Assembly (NCBI GenBank): GCA_907163375.1
Contig: CAJQUW010011639.1
Coordinates: 226,468-290,467 of the forward strand
DNA length: 64,000 bases
Source of the DNA: Prostheceraeus crozeri
Taxonomy: Eukaryota; Platyhelminthes; Polycladida; Euryleptidae
Direction: 5' to 3'
A program made the position numbers and the translations under genes. The notes below the pieces were generated by a model. The model did no database searches. It had not been told where the DNA came from and worked only from the letters and a program-made list of their open reading frames with translations. Of the stretch, positions 21,293 to 30,800 are shown one piece after another (within the stretch, counting starts at the first letter, position 1; each line of letters starts with the position of its first letter).

Positions 21293-22513
21293 TCACTGTC
21301 GATCACTTAGATGAAAGATGTCGGCACGACGCATCCAAGAGTTCATACTTGAAGGATAACCAGTCCATTTAACAAGACACCATTCTTCACCTCGTCGTTT
21401 TTTACGTCGAATGATTTTCTCTACCAAATATGTTTCACTTTCAGTGACTACCTCAATCTCATCGCGGTAAAAGCTACCCTCAATTTCTTCCTTATCGTAA
21501 TCCTTCAACTTGTAGGTGGTGGGAGAGTCTTTTTGATTAATCCTTGATACTGTAAATACCTCCTCTGTCCAATTCGGAAGGTACCCTTTAGCAAAAATAC
21601 TTTTCACTTTTGAGATACGAACTTTATCACCAATTTTCACATCACTTTTCACATGAGTGCGTTTACGTTGGAATGGTTCGCGCACTTTATCTACATTGTC
21701 AGCATTTACATCTACTGGTCTGAGTCCAATAGAACGATGGATAGAGTGATTGTAGGCATGGAGTGTATCTTGTAGAACCTTTGTCCAATTTTGTGTCAAG
21801 TTGGCAGTAAAATGTCGCCACAAGCGATTTTTTAATGTGCGATTAAAACGTTCAACGAGAGCAGCTTTATAAGCACTCTTTACACTAAACAACTCAATGT
21901 CATGCCTCTCAAATAATCTTGTCACATGCTGATTTTCAAACTCTTTTCCTTGATCACTCTGAATTCTTTTTAGAATGCGACCTTCTCGAAAAATTGTTTG
22001 AAATGCTTTTGCTACTCCTTTCCCTTCTTTAGTTTTTAAAGGTTGAGCCCACGCATAACGCGAGAAAATATCAATGACGGTTAAAATAAAATTATTACCC
22101 GAGTTATGTTTTGAAATGGAGGCAACATCACACAAATCTGCTTGCCACTGTTCATCGATGTCATGAACAATATAATGGCGGGTGCGGTACTTCTTTTTCG
22201 CTTGTTTGTGGAGTGTATAGGTAGCCTGACCGTTTAACCATCGTTTCACTTGTGATTGTGGAAGACCACTCGCTTTTGATAATTTCTTGATAGATGCAAA
22301 TCCTGCCGGATGTTTTACATCATAATAGATTGACTTCAAACGTTCAGTCGATGACGACTGACTCTTTTTCCTCCTTCTCATCTTTTTGTTTTCTTGCCTT
22401 TCTACATTTACAACAACTGCAGCATTCAGCTTTAGCGGTTTTGCGATCGTGTTCACATTGCTTAGGGGTTTCATTGTGAGAGCTAGCGCAGCAAGTGCAA
22501 GTGACAACGACAT
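21293..22513 (-). CDS. Retroviral-type integrase with chromodomain, Polinton A
   Basis: Up to 406 residues from the first ATG. Conservation with element B begins near residue 58 (LKSIYYDVKHPAGF), so a later Met, around residue 45, may be the real start. An N-terminal helix-turn-helix-like segment (SGLPQSQVKRWL) precedes the rve core with the DD35E residues in WQADLCDV, IQSDQGKEFEN and ALVERFNRTLK. A C-terminal chromodomain (EEWCLVKWTGYPSSMNSW) follows. It inserts the element's DNA and produces the 6-bp target duplication. Looks whole. Its 5' end overlaps a Cys-rich small frame. Confidence 0.9.
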   Translation of the reverse strand: MSLSLALAALALTMKPLSNVNTIAKPLKLNAAVVVNVERQENKKMRRRKKSQSSSTERLKSIYYDVKHPAGFASIKKLSKASGLPQSQVKRWLNGQATYTLHKQAKKKYRTRHYIVHDIDEQWQADLCDVASISKHNSGNNFILTVIDIFSRYAWAQPLKTKEGKGVAKAFQTIFREGRILKRIQSDQGKEFENQHVTRLFERHDIELFSVKSAYKAALVERFNRTLKNRLWRHFTANLTQNWTKVLQDTLHAYNHSIHRSIGLRPVDVNADNVDKVREPFQRKRTHVKSDVKIGDKVRISKVKSIFAKGYLPNWTEEVFTVSRINQKDSPTTYKLKDYDKEEIEGSFYRDEIEVVTESETYLVEKIIRRKKRRGEEWCLVKWTGYPSSMNSWMRRADIFHLSDRQ

Positions 22514-22559
22514 TCACCTCTGGCGGCTCATTACATGGCAAGCAACACATCTGCTTCAT
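22344..22559 (-). CDS. Cys-rich small protein overlapping the integrase start, Polinton A
   Basis: 71 codons starting two bases after the stop of the preceding gene and overlapping the integrase 5' end in another frame. It contains more than a dozen cysteines in CC and CxC pairs (MKQMCCLPC, CTCCAS, CCSCCKC) and ends in a Lys/Glu-rich tail. Element B has a Cys-rich frame at exactly the same gene position (44,351). The repetition in two diverged elements argues for a real product, perhaps metal binding. It could alternatively be spliced or frameshifted onto the integrase. Function unknown. Confidence 0.45.
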   Translation of the reverse strand: MKQMCCLPCNEPPEVNVVVTCTCCASSHNETPKQCEHDRKTAKAECCSCCKCRKARKQKDEKEEKESVVID

Positions 22560-22560
22560 A

Positions 22561-23253
22561 TTAATAGTCTGAGAACATGTATTTCTTGAGAGGATCTGTT
22601 TTACGTTTTACTTTTACTAGTTTTAGTGGTGGCGTAGGTCTACGTCGAGTTCTTCCTCTTGTTTGCTTAGTGAGTGTGGGAGGGGATGTAGCAGGTGACG
22701 TCTTAAACCAATTTGTTGGCATTTTCATCGTCTGAAGCATTGGAGCAGTAGCCACTGTTGAATCAAGTTCTTTCAATGTCTCATTATTCAAAGCAAATTT
22801 TGGTACATTATGCTTTTTCAATAGTTTAAGAAAGTATGACCAACCAGGTGGAACATAGCCCTGACGGCGCTTTCTACGTGTCGCATACTGAATCAAGTCT
22901 TCATAACGTGAAGCATCAATCACTTTATTTTCATCTGTAATGATTTCTCCTCTATCATTTACATTGAGATGGGGTTCAATACTGTTGAAAAGAGATATGC
23001 CATGTGCGCGAGATGCTAAAGGTGTAGCAGTCGATACAGAGTCACGCATCTTATTCTTCAAGTTTTTCAATTGCTCAACAGTTTCCGATTGTAATAATAC
23101 AGCACGATGTGGATTTTTGATGTGAACATTTTGCTGATAATCTATTTCTTTCCTATACATTTGATTTGCAAGAGGTTGCTTTACTTGCTGCATGGCAGTC
23201 AATTGTACATATTCATCCTGAGGAATAACAATCATGCGAGAATAAGAACTCAT
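22561..23253 (-). CDS. Conserved Polinton protein of unknown function (between ATPase and integrase), A
   Basis: 230 residues. It begins SRMIVIPQDEYVQL, shared with SKMVVIPQEEYVHL in element B, followed by a coiled or helical segment. A conserved middle block (FNSIEPHLNVNDRGEII, then DLIQYA and PPGWSYFLKLL) also aligns with B (FDFIDPHVKFNERGEII, DLLQYA, PQGWTYFQKIL). The C-terminal tail is Pro/Arg-rich. It overlaps the ATPase 3' end slightly. No known fold is recognised; its constant place suggests a virion or DNA-packaging role. Confidence 0.65.
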   Translation of the reverse strand: MSSYSRMIVIPQDEYVQLTAMQQVKQPLANQMYRKEIDYQQNVHIKNPHRAVLLQSETVEQLKNLKNKMRDSVSTATPLASRAHGISLFNSIEPHLNVNDRGEIITDENKVIDASRYEDLIQYATRRKRRQGYVPPGWSYFLKLLKKHNVPKFALNNETLKELDSTVATAPMLQTMKMPTNWFKTSPATSPPTLTKQTRGRTRRRPTPPLKLVKVKRKTDPLKKYMFSDY

Positions 23254-23863
23254 AGTTGTAGATAATCATGGGAGTTTTCAAAATATCACTTCGAAATCTA
23301 AATACTTCCGGACACTCTTGCGTAAAGTCAATGAATAAGTAACCGTGTGGTTTTTCAGTAGCTGCTTGAAAAATTTCAATTAAGGCTTTTGAACCTCCTG
23401 GTGCAACTTCTCGCGCTAAAATTTCAAATTGACTTTTATTTCGCGGATTCTTGAAAATAGCATAATAGTGTGTATTCAGGTTTCGTGTACGAGCTTCTTT
23501 TCCATCAGGAAACAAATTTTGTGTGATATAGATGATAAAGCACCTTTTATGATGTGCTGCGCGAGTGAACATATCTGTAACATCTTTTGAATTCTTACTT
23601 TCTTTTAATAAATCATCCAATACAACAACATCATTAGACTGAAGTTTATCCACTGGAATAATTCCTTCATGTCGAATAAAGTTGCGACTTTGCAATTCCT
23701 GAAACAGCGACGGTTGATAAATACCATAACACCAAATCACTCGATTGATAGGTTCCTTAAACAACTCCTTTCTTTTATCCAATAAATTCAGCGTGAAAAC
23801 AGTTTTACCTGCATGAGATGGACCTGATACAGTCAGAACTTTATCACATTGAAGTCTGAAATA
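23213..23863 (-). CDS. FtsK/HerA-type genome-packaging ATPase, Polinton A
   Basis: About 216 residues from the ATG at 23,863 (the open frame extends further upstream without an ATG). Walker A SGPSHAGKT near residue 13, Walker B DVVVLDDLL near residue 80, then a sensor-like FIIYITQNLF. The arrangement and short length fit the A32-like packaging ATPases of Polintons and related viruses, which pump DNA into the capsid. Homologous throughout to 42,992-43,627. Confidence 0.9.
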   Translation of the reverse strand, partial: YFRLQCDKVLTVSGPSHAGKTVFTLNLLDKRKELFKEPINRVIWCYGIYQPSLFQELQSRNFIRHEGIIPVDKLQSNDVVVLDDLLKESKNSKDVTDMFTRAAHHKRCFIIYITQNLFPDGKEARTRNLNTHYYAIFKNPRNKSQFEILAREVAPGGSKALIEIFQAATEKPHGYLFIDFTQECPEVFRFRSDILKTPMIIYNYEFLFSHDCYSSG

Positions 23864-23897
23864 CATTATAATACTTTGAGATTCAACATTTGCAAAA

Positions 23898-24263
23898 TTA
23901 ACGTCTAGATCCAAAGATATTACCCAATAAGTTCCCCACGATAGGAGCTAGCATCGGTAGTAACGCTGGAAGGAAACCACCCTTTTGTGTTAGAGTTTCC
24001 CTCTTTCTTTGAAGGGTGACTTTAGGATTGGAGATGAAACGCAATTTCGTAGCATATCGCTTAAGTAACTTTCGTTGTTTTGGTGCTAATTTCTTCGTCC
24101 TCAACTTCCTCACATGAGAAATAATTTCACGAATGAATTTATCGTCAGCATGTCGTATAGCATTGTATCGCTGATTTGCTTTCATTCGTCGGAGAGCTTG
24201 AATGGCTGAAGAAAACTTTGAAGACTTTTGACTTTTACGTTTCGTCATTTTACGTTTCGCCAT
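23898..24263 (-). CDS. Basic protein with hydrophobic glycine-rich C-terminus, Polinton A
   Basis: 121 residues. It has a strongly basic N-terminal half (MAKRKMTKRKSQKSS) and a helical middle containing DDKFIREI. The closing part, KGGFLPALLPMLAPIVGNLL, is likely to be membrane-active. Element B's 41,588-41,980 has the same plan (DDFIRDL, then a GGGGFLSML ending). Such small proteins are widespread beside Polinton ATPases and may be analogous to adenovirus membrane-lytic or cement proteins. That role is inferred. Confidence 0.65.
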   Translation of the reverse strand: MAKRKMTKRKSQKSSKFSSAIQALRRMKANQRYNAIRHADDKFIREIISHVRKLRTKKLAPKQRKLLKRYATKLRFISNPKVTLQRKRETLTQKGGFLPALLPMLAPIVGNLLGNIFGSRR

Positions 24264-24640
24264 TTTTCGTGTTAGTCTTTGCTAAAACCTGTCTTTACCA
24301 CATTTGCATAGGTACTAACTATTGCGGCATAAGTGACACTCGAAATGAGCAATATCACAGTGGTTGCTTTGGCAAAGTTGAATGCAATTACGTATGAAAC
24401 AGCGTTGACAAAAAGCATGCTTACATCTCTTGAAGATGCGCTTTTCATTTCCATCCTTTCGCTTACATACATCGCAACACATAGTTTCACCGTTACTGAT
24501 GTCTATAGCAAGTCATTTTGAAGATATGAATTTGCTAGCCTTTTCTAAATAATAGACGCATGTACAGAAGGAATATACTTCGAGAGTGAGCAGGCATAGC
24601 TCGAAAACCAGTTGTGCTACAATCAAGTGCCACTGCATTT
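24264..24640. other. Short region with competing small frames
   Basis: Open frames exist on both strands over the same bases (about 60-70 codons each), one with hydrophobic stretches, but the minus-strand one lacks an ATG at its start. Neither can be preferred. Confidence 0.35.
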
Positions 24641-25051
24641 TCAATTTTTCTTTATAGAAAGTTGAATGTGAATATCTGAAATCGCTTCAATCACTAGACG
24701 GCTGCCATGATGGTTAAATGCGTTAAGACGTTCAGCACTTTTTATCATATGTCTTTTAAAAAATTCTTCGGGGTGATCTACCACTTCCATTGAATAAGAA
24801 GCAAAATGGAAAGAGCGACTTTCCACCTCTTCCTTTCCAAAATGACTAAACTTAATTTTCGCAACTAATCGCGCCATGACAATGCTATCAGAGAATGTAT
24901 TCATTAACTCTAGAAATAGAGTGCTAGCATCATCGACCACTGCTTTGATGTCGGTCTCATCTTTATGAAAATTTATCACATAATCTTGAACAGCTCCTTT
25001 TAAACTTTGCCTATGAAAATGTAATGTTCCGCAGTCGTTTGAGAAAGACAT
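24641..25051 (-). CDS. Unknown Polinton A protein, 136 residues
   Basis: Starts at a good ATG at 25,051. Mixed alpha/beta composition with no membrane segment and no motif I recognise. It lies between the ATPase-side genes and a small membrane-protein frame. Element B has a 207-residue gene in the equivalent place (40,836-41,459), but similarity between the two is not obvious. Possibly an accessory gene. Confidence 0.4.
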   Translation of the reverse strand: MSFSNDCGTLHFHRQSLKGAVQDYVINFHKDETDIKAVVDDASTLFLELMNTFSDSIVMARLVAKIKFSHFGKEEVESRSFHFASYSMEVVDHPEEFFKRHMIKSAERLNAFNHHGSRLVIEAISDIHIQLSIKKN

Positions 25052-25326
25052 GATCGCCCTTTATCTAACCCATCCATTGCATGAAAACAACTCTTCTCAT
25101 AGTAACATTTATTGAATAACGGTAACAAGCATGCATTATAAATCAATGGTTTGAAACAGATAAAATAGATACAGCTGGTAACTATCACGCAGCGAGCAAT
25201 GATAACCATACAGGACTTTGGCAGTGTTGAGGTAAGGAGGAAAGAAGCATTGGTTATGAACGTAGCTACTACAACGAACAGACAAAATAGGAACACACAA
25301 ATCCTTAAAACGTTTCGTGACTTCAT
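25000..25326 (-). CDS. Possible small membrane protein, Polinton A
   Basis: 108 residues starting at an ATG at 25,326 and overlapping the start of the next gene by about 50 bases. It opens with Lys-Ser-Arg and then a strongly hydrophobic helix (LRICVFLFCLFVVVATF) like a signal anchor, with a second hydrophobic segment near residues 40-55. Uncertain whether it is expressed. Confidence 0.3.
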   Translation of the reverse strand: MKSRNVLRICVFLFCLFVVVATFITNASFLLTSTLPKSCMVIIARCVIVTSCIYFICFKPLIYNACLLPLFNKCYYEKSCFHAMDGLDKGRSCLSQTTAEHYIFIGKV

Positions 25327-25380
25327 GGTAATGTTGATTCACTCTACTATCCCAAGGCGGGAGCAAAATGTCATCAATGA

Positions 25381-25665
25381 TTAGATTGGGAAATATTTCC
25401 TCTCCTTACCAGGATTATTACAAAAGATGCGTATAACATTGAAAGCAGCTAACCATCGTTTAAAGTCAATAAGAAGAGCACTCTCACAAGAAAAGCCATA
25501 GTCTTGCAAATATTTCAGATTAAGTCCATGAATGTGTTTTCTCGCCCATTGATCAACATTGGGATCGCAGTTGGCATGTTGATGATAGACACTAACAATC
25601 TGATATGTCCAATTGTTCATAGCAATAGCACTGAGCTCCTGTACAGGTTCATCCTCACAATCCAT
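25381..25665 (-). CDS. Unknown small Polinton A protein, 94 residues
   Basis: Starts at an ATG at 25,665. It has scattered His, Trp and Cys residues (HQHANCDPN, then WARKHIHGLNL) and a helical second half. No family recognised and no clear counterpart in element B. Confidence 0.35.
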   Translation of the reverse strand: MDCEDEPVQELSAIAMNNWTYQIVSVYHQHANCDPNVDQWARKHIHGLNLKYLQDYGFSCESALLIDFKRWLAAFNVIRIFCNNPGKERKYFPI

Positions 25666-25696
25666 AAAAATGATGATAGAAGCCTAAAACGGAAAT

Positions 25697-25918
25697 TTAC
25701 ACATCTAAGGAAACGTTCTGTAACATATTACAAAATGAAGAATTACATCGATGCTTTTCACGACAAAATACACAAATGATATGATGGCAACGAAGAAGTA
25801 AAATGTATCTAATAAGACCACGTCTACGACAATCAAAGCACATAAGCGAATTTTTATAGGGTAGAGTTAGGAAAGGACTAGCAATTCTCCTTCTTTGATT
25901 TGCGTTTTGAGGCAGCAT
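25697..25918 (-). CDS. Small RING-like zinc protein, Polinton A
   Basis: About 73 residues from a Met at 25,918, overlapping the 3' end of the next gene in another frame. It has the Cys/His pattern CFDC, then CHHIICVFC, then CNSSFC, which resembles a RING finger. Element B has a larger RING protein at the same end of the element (40,216-40,725). Such proteins are E3 ubiquitin ligases in many large DNA viruses. The role here is inferred. Confidence 0.45.
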   Translation of the reverse strand: MLPQNANQRRRIASPFLTLPYKNSLMCFDCRRRGLIRYILLLRCHHIICVFCREKHRCNSSFCNMLQNVSLDV

Positions 25919-26655
25919 TCTTCTCCGACTTGCGCTTCGTACCACTGCTGTTAAGGATTTGATCAATTATGTCGTCCACGTTGTGTGGTTTTGGAATATA
26001 TAGGATGGATTCCATATGCATGGAGAGAGAGGCTATTTTTTTATCCTTGTGTCGACCATAATATAGCCCATTCACTTTGAAAAGGATATCCCAAGTACCT
26101 TCTCCGAGCTCATCACATCTGATGGGTATTGATTGATCTCCCTCCTTCTTATAGTAAGTACACCAATGTGATACCGGTAGGCAAATGTGATTACCATCCC
26201 AAATCTTTCTATAGGGAGTATCCTTGTCATCTCTCGCCTTCCACTCTTGAGCAAGAGGAGTAGGAATGTCCATATTTAATGTCACGTACTCCTCAATAAT
26301 ATCAAGTTGGTGGCGAATGTACGGACTCACGGGGATCAGTATGTAGTCCCCATACTGATTGCGCATTATCTTGACATCCGTGGAAGGGAGCATTCCCGTT
26401 TGGAGTACTACGCTATGATCGTCATAACGCAAGACTTGTTTAAATTTACGCTGTAGCGGTGTAGGATTATGTACTTGGTTGTTTTTTCCACTGGCCTCAG
26501 TTGTAGATGATCTGATCGTAGCGAACCATGTAACGTTTGACCGCCATTTTGTCCTACTAGTGCAGCAGATGGAGTAGATGCCTGAAAATGAAAAAGATTG
26601 TATTAAGTTTACGTTCAAGGGAGGAGAGGGAGGGAAGTAGCGACTTACCATTTTA
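25878..26655 (-). CDS. Conserved Polinton protein of unknown function (end gene), A
   Basis: About 250 residues in the conserved part. The C-terminal third has LFKVNGLYYGRHKDKKIASL, matching LVHVTGLYIGSHGSTGKVASL of element B's 42,132-42,848, and both end in a Lys-rich tail. In B the gene precedes the ATPase. Here it is the outermost gene before the inverted repeat, with two CCAAT boxes and a TATA box upstream. The block looks like a beta-rich fold followed by a basic tail, so a DNA-binding role is possible but unproven. A short GT...AG stretch near 26,580-26,650 may be an intron. The exact start is therefore uncertain. Confidence 0.5.
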
Positions 26656-26742
26656 GCTGGATAATAGAATAGAGAGAGAGAAAATGTGCGTCCGTCACTC
26701 GTGTGATTCAACGATGGAATGATTCTCACTGTGGAAGGCTCG

Positions 26743-26791
26743 CTATTTATATAGAAATGCTTGATTCTCATTGGATGATGATCCTCATTGG
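26743..26791 (-). promoter_or_regulatory. Promoter of the end gene of Polinton A (TATA and two CCAAT boxes)
   Basis: On the minus strand CTATATAAATAG covers 26,743-26,754, with reversed CCAAT boxes (ATTGG on plus) at 26,770-26,774 and 26,787-26,791. Spacing is right for a start about 90 bases upstream of the ATG region. Confidence 0.6.
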
Positions 26792-26803
26792 ACAATAACA
26801 TCA

Positions 26804-27398
26804 AGCTGATTCCAAATCTGGCCTCCATTTACCAATCCGAGCCCGCTGGAGCTGTTTCTTGGGAAATTCTAACTCTGTCGTTTTTTCGCTAATCTCCCAA
26901 ATCTTAAATGATGTCTCACATCTAAACAAAGACAGATATGAACAAGCCGTTTCTTTCAGTGAATTTGTCTCACTCTTAGCTTTCAAACGAGCTATTGCAC
27001 GACTTTCTACTATCACTAAAAGCAAAGTTGGAAGGTCGGTGCCGGGGGGGGACGTCAGCGAAAATTTTTCTCTCCGATTGCTTTCAAATTCACCATACAG
27101 ATGCAGAATTTCACGCTGAATCCGAATCTGAAATCCGTTTTCACAACCGAGCACTGCTTCCACTCGAAACATCCCATTTTACAACACAACATTCATCAGA
27201 TTTCACGAAAAACATCACACACTATAGCCTCAAGACAAAACGTGGCGGTCGCCCAAGTCCACCACGACACTCTGTCGTTTATCGAAGGGAGGGGGGACGT
27301 CAGCAAACCTGGACCAACCTGGCCGGCACACCACGACAGACCTCTGTTGTTCCAGAGGGGGGGCGCGCCGGTCGGGTGTTCGCCGTTTTATTACTACT
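26804..27398 (-). repeat. Right terminal inverted repeat of Polinton A
   Basis: Reverse complement of 5,970-6,586 with few differences. It ends CGCCGTTTTATTACTACT at 27,398 and is followed by the TTTGTG duplication. Confidence 0.92.
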
Positions 27399-27404
27399 TT
27401 TGTG

Positions 27405-27570
27405 TAACTTTACTTTAGATAACCATGTATGGTGATTTCTGTTTGTGCATGTCCCCATGGCCTTCAGTTTAAATTTTGTATTGGTTGTCCTACTGTCTAG
27501 ATAGATATAAAATATACATGGCTCTTGGTGAAAGGTTGTATTCTGCTACATAAAAAATCTGGACATAACA
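27405..27570 (+). repeat. 5' LTR of gypsy element, second part
   Basis: Equals the remaining 166 bp of the 3' LTR, ending GACATAACA. It is followed at 27,572 by TGGTGTCAGAAGTG, a primer-binding-site-like sequence as used by many Ty3/gypsy elements. Confidence 0.92.
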
Positions 27571-27824
27571 ATGGTGTCAGAAGTGATTCGACAAATATGA
27601 ATGCATATAACTCATCACAAATTGCAGAAAGGTAAGCATACCATTTTCTTGAGCGATCCTTGCACTGCTTTTTCAACTGCCACTGACACGTCTCATTATT
27701 ATTTTCGCTATGAACAATATAAATAATAATGAATGTTTACAATTAAATGATCCCTAACAGTGTAGATGGTAGCTGCTGTCATTTGAAGCTAGTTGTAGGT
27801 CGAAAAGTATAGAGGATAAGATAG

Positions 27825-30800
27825 CCCGAGTAAAATTACCGTTGTCAGTTTAACAAATACTTACCAAGTACTTGGCATTAAAGTCCTAAACATTTAAGAA
27901 ATATTTAAAAAATATGTATCAAACCTAGTACATTTCCTAAACTTTTACTAAATATTTAGCAAACTTTCCAAACTTCCACAAAATATTTGGCAAATTTTCT
28001 GAACTTTTACGAAATGTTTAGTAAATATCTTGTAAATTTTCCAAACTTTTACAAAACATTTAGCAAATTATTTCTAGCTTTTATAATATGTTTAGTAAAT
28101 AATAAGCAAATTTTATCCTACTTCATAGGCGATTACGAAACATTTGCAAATTTGAATTCATGAAAAATATCTTCTTGTGTGAAATATTTTATATTTATCA
28201 AATAGAAAACCAAAACAATCATAATTCGGCAAAAATATAGTTAGTAAAACGCTCTGCTCGAATTATTCATGCTCAAATCGTTCAAAATCCGTACGGCATA
28301 TAAAACTGCATGACTAGAATAAAATGGCTGATCTTGCTAAAATTATGCTTTGTACGATAACATTCATAGAGATTACAAAAACTGAGCCCTGCTCGCCAAA
28401 GTAAACAGCAGAAGGAATGGATATCCTTCAAAAATACAATTTTTCATACGTATTTGGAAAATGAACAGAGTTTTATATAGTAGCACACAACGAACGATCC
28501 GATACAAATAATTTTTATGAATATCACTTTTATCAACATAAAGGAAATTTCTCTATCCGGATTTGATCATTCTTCATTTGAAAATCCTTCCAACCAGAAA
28601 GCATGCGCACAGCCCGAATACGCATTTCACTTCATCTGAAACACTGTCATTTCGAGTCAAACACCGTCGCGCCGTTATCAGTTACATTTTTAAGAATAGA
28701 GGTGATATCACGAAAAATTTACAGTTCAACGGAGAAACAGTCACTACCAAATGAAGTTTGAAGCGATTATACGAGGTTACTGAAAAAGCATCTTCGCGGT
28801 TGGACCACAACACGGTTGTCCAAATCTGACGATCGCTGGGACGTTGCGAGTATGAGAGATTTATGGATAAAGAATAATTCCAGTAGTTTTCGGGGTTAAT
28901 TAGCTCACAAGACAAGACGGAAAAGCAGCCGAATGTAGGTCAGGTATTGAGTCATCGATGGACAGATACACAGCCTCAGCAATCAACACCTTTAAAAAAG
29001 AAGACAAATCTTGTGCTGATGTGCAGAGCAGAATTATCAAACTTAACGGATCTTAATTAACATTCTATGGGTAGGCCTACTCAAAGTTCAGAAGATAGAT
29101 CATTTATAGTAATTTTAGGTGTTACAGTAAAGACTATTAAGGAAACTGCTTTTGGATTATTTCATCTCTGACAATGTGGGAAGCGATATTCTTAGGAATT
29201 TTGATAGCAAATGAAGATATTCAAGAGTGGTTGAATTCTGATCATTAACAATTTATCAATTTTTTTTTAATCAATAATCTTAGTATTTATCAATAATTTT
29301 ATTTTGATATTCAAGTACCGGTAACTGTTTTTACAAAAAATGCAATCTGCAAATTAAAACAGAGCCTTACCGAGATGTAGCCTATTACCGACTGCTTGTC
29401 AACCGTTCATGCGATGAAGATATTCAGGAATGCTTGAATTTTTATTATAGTATTTAATACCGCACATGTAATTTTATTTTGATATCTTATTTCATTTTAA
29501 ACAATTTATTTAAAATCACAATCTGCAAACACCTACACACTTAATGTCATCTTGTCTACCGCTTATATGACAGCATCTCTACAGGTAATTCATGGTGGGC
29601 CTACAACTAACATGTGACCATAATAGCTAGGCCTACGATGATATTGAAAAGTGCGAAGCATAATTTGTAATAAGTAAAAACAAATTGAATAAAAGAGTAG
29701 CAATGAGTTTGTACTTTGATTGTTTTATATTTATCGTAAAGCATGAAAAATTATTGATTTTGCAAAACTAAACCTATTGTTGGACTGCAACGCATGACTG
29801 ATCTTTATTACAGTGTGTATGTAGCCAACAACGTGCAGTCTGTCGTGTAGCATCTATGCCTTTTGTGTGCTTGATCATTTTTCTTAATCTACTCGAAATG
29901 TCAAATTGATACCATTTTCTAAAATTCTGAAAAAATTAATTGAATATCATAGGCGGTAGCTACAGGTTTTCAATTCAACATATATAAAATGGAAATAGTG
30001 ACCTATTTAAACAAGCTTCCTTGATGAATCCATCTTTCAGAAAATAGATTAAATTGCATAACTTAAGCAGATATCGAATAGCTCAATAGTTTGTCCGCAT
30101 TGATAAAAACATTCTCCATCTAAAATTTTTGCAGTCCTGAAATAGAACTTTATGACTTATAGCATGTTTGACTGTTTCAAAAATTTTTTCAATTATTTGT
30201 CATCCAAATATTGATACTATTGCACAAGTATACTACATATCTAAATATTGAAGTGCTAAATTAAAATGGTTTTAATGCGCTAATTAAGTTCTTTCGTGCT
30301 CATAGTTTCTAAGGTTTTTAGCATGCAACTATTTTGTCTCAACATAACCAGATGTTTGTGCTATTTTCAATGTAAGCAATCAGAAATTACGAATTTGAAA
30401 ACAATATATTACCATTTCAACATATTCCAATTTGATTATGATTCTTTTGACGACACAATCATCTTTTGATCGATTTTTCAACGAGAAACGTCGTCGTGAA
30501 AACTGATATACATGCACATTCTCATATTAAATAAAAAGTGAATAAGCCTTGGGCATGTGACATCATTTGTGTGATGGAAAACCCAAGTAAAACGATGTGT
30601 TTCTTGATAGCTATAATATTTATGTATAAATAAATATTATAGCTATCAAGAAACACATCGCTTTACTTGGGTTTTCGATTACACAAATGAATTCAAAGTA
30701 TTGGTAGGACTCCTAAAATGTGATATGTCTGCTATGAGGAACTAAGAGGAATTGAGATATTTTGTTATCAGTAAATTAAGTATGACGCTAGTAGCTCTTT

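Larger units (their letters stand above)
5970..27398. mobile_element. Polinton/Maverick element A, 21.4 kb, inserted in an LTR
   Basis: Flanked by the 6-bp target duplication TTTGTG (Polintons make 6-bp duplications) and by roughly 0.6-kb terminal inverted repeats beginning AGTA. It carries the full Polinton set: polymerase B on the plus strand; integrase, packaging ATPase, adenain-like protease, major capsid, core and penton-like genes on the minus strand; plus a TBP-like/PC4-like pair on the plus strand. It is broken in about seven places, mostly in the polymerase. Because it lies inside an LTR that itself differs from its partner by only about 1.4 percent, this insertion is young. Its two inverted repeats differ by a few percent by eye. 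Confidence 0.93.

Noticed and set aside
24272-24521. Two opposing small frames with hydrophobic stretches
   Set aside because: The minus-strand one has no ATG at its start, neither has a counterpart in element B.
26804-27435. Open frames of 86-146 codons at the right end of Polinton A
   Set aside because: They lie within the terminal inverted repeat, and the same frames appear mirrored at the left end; no protein family.
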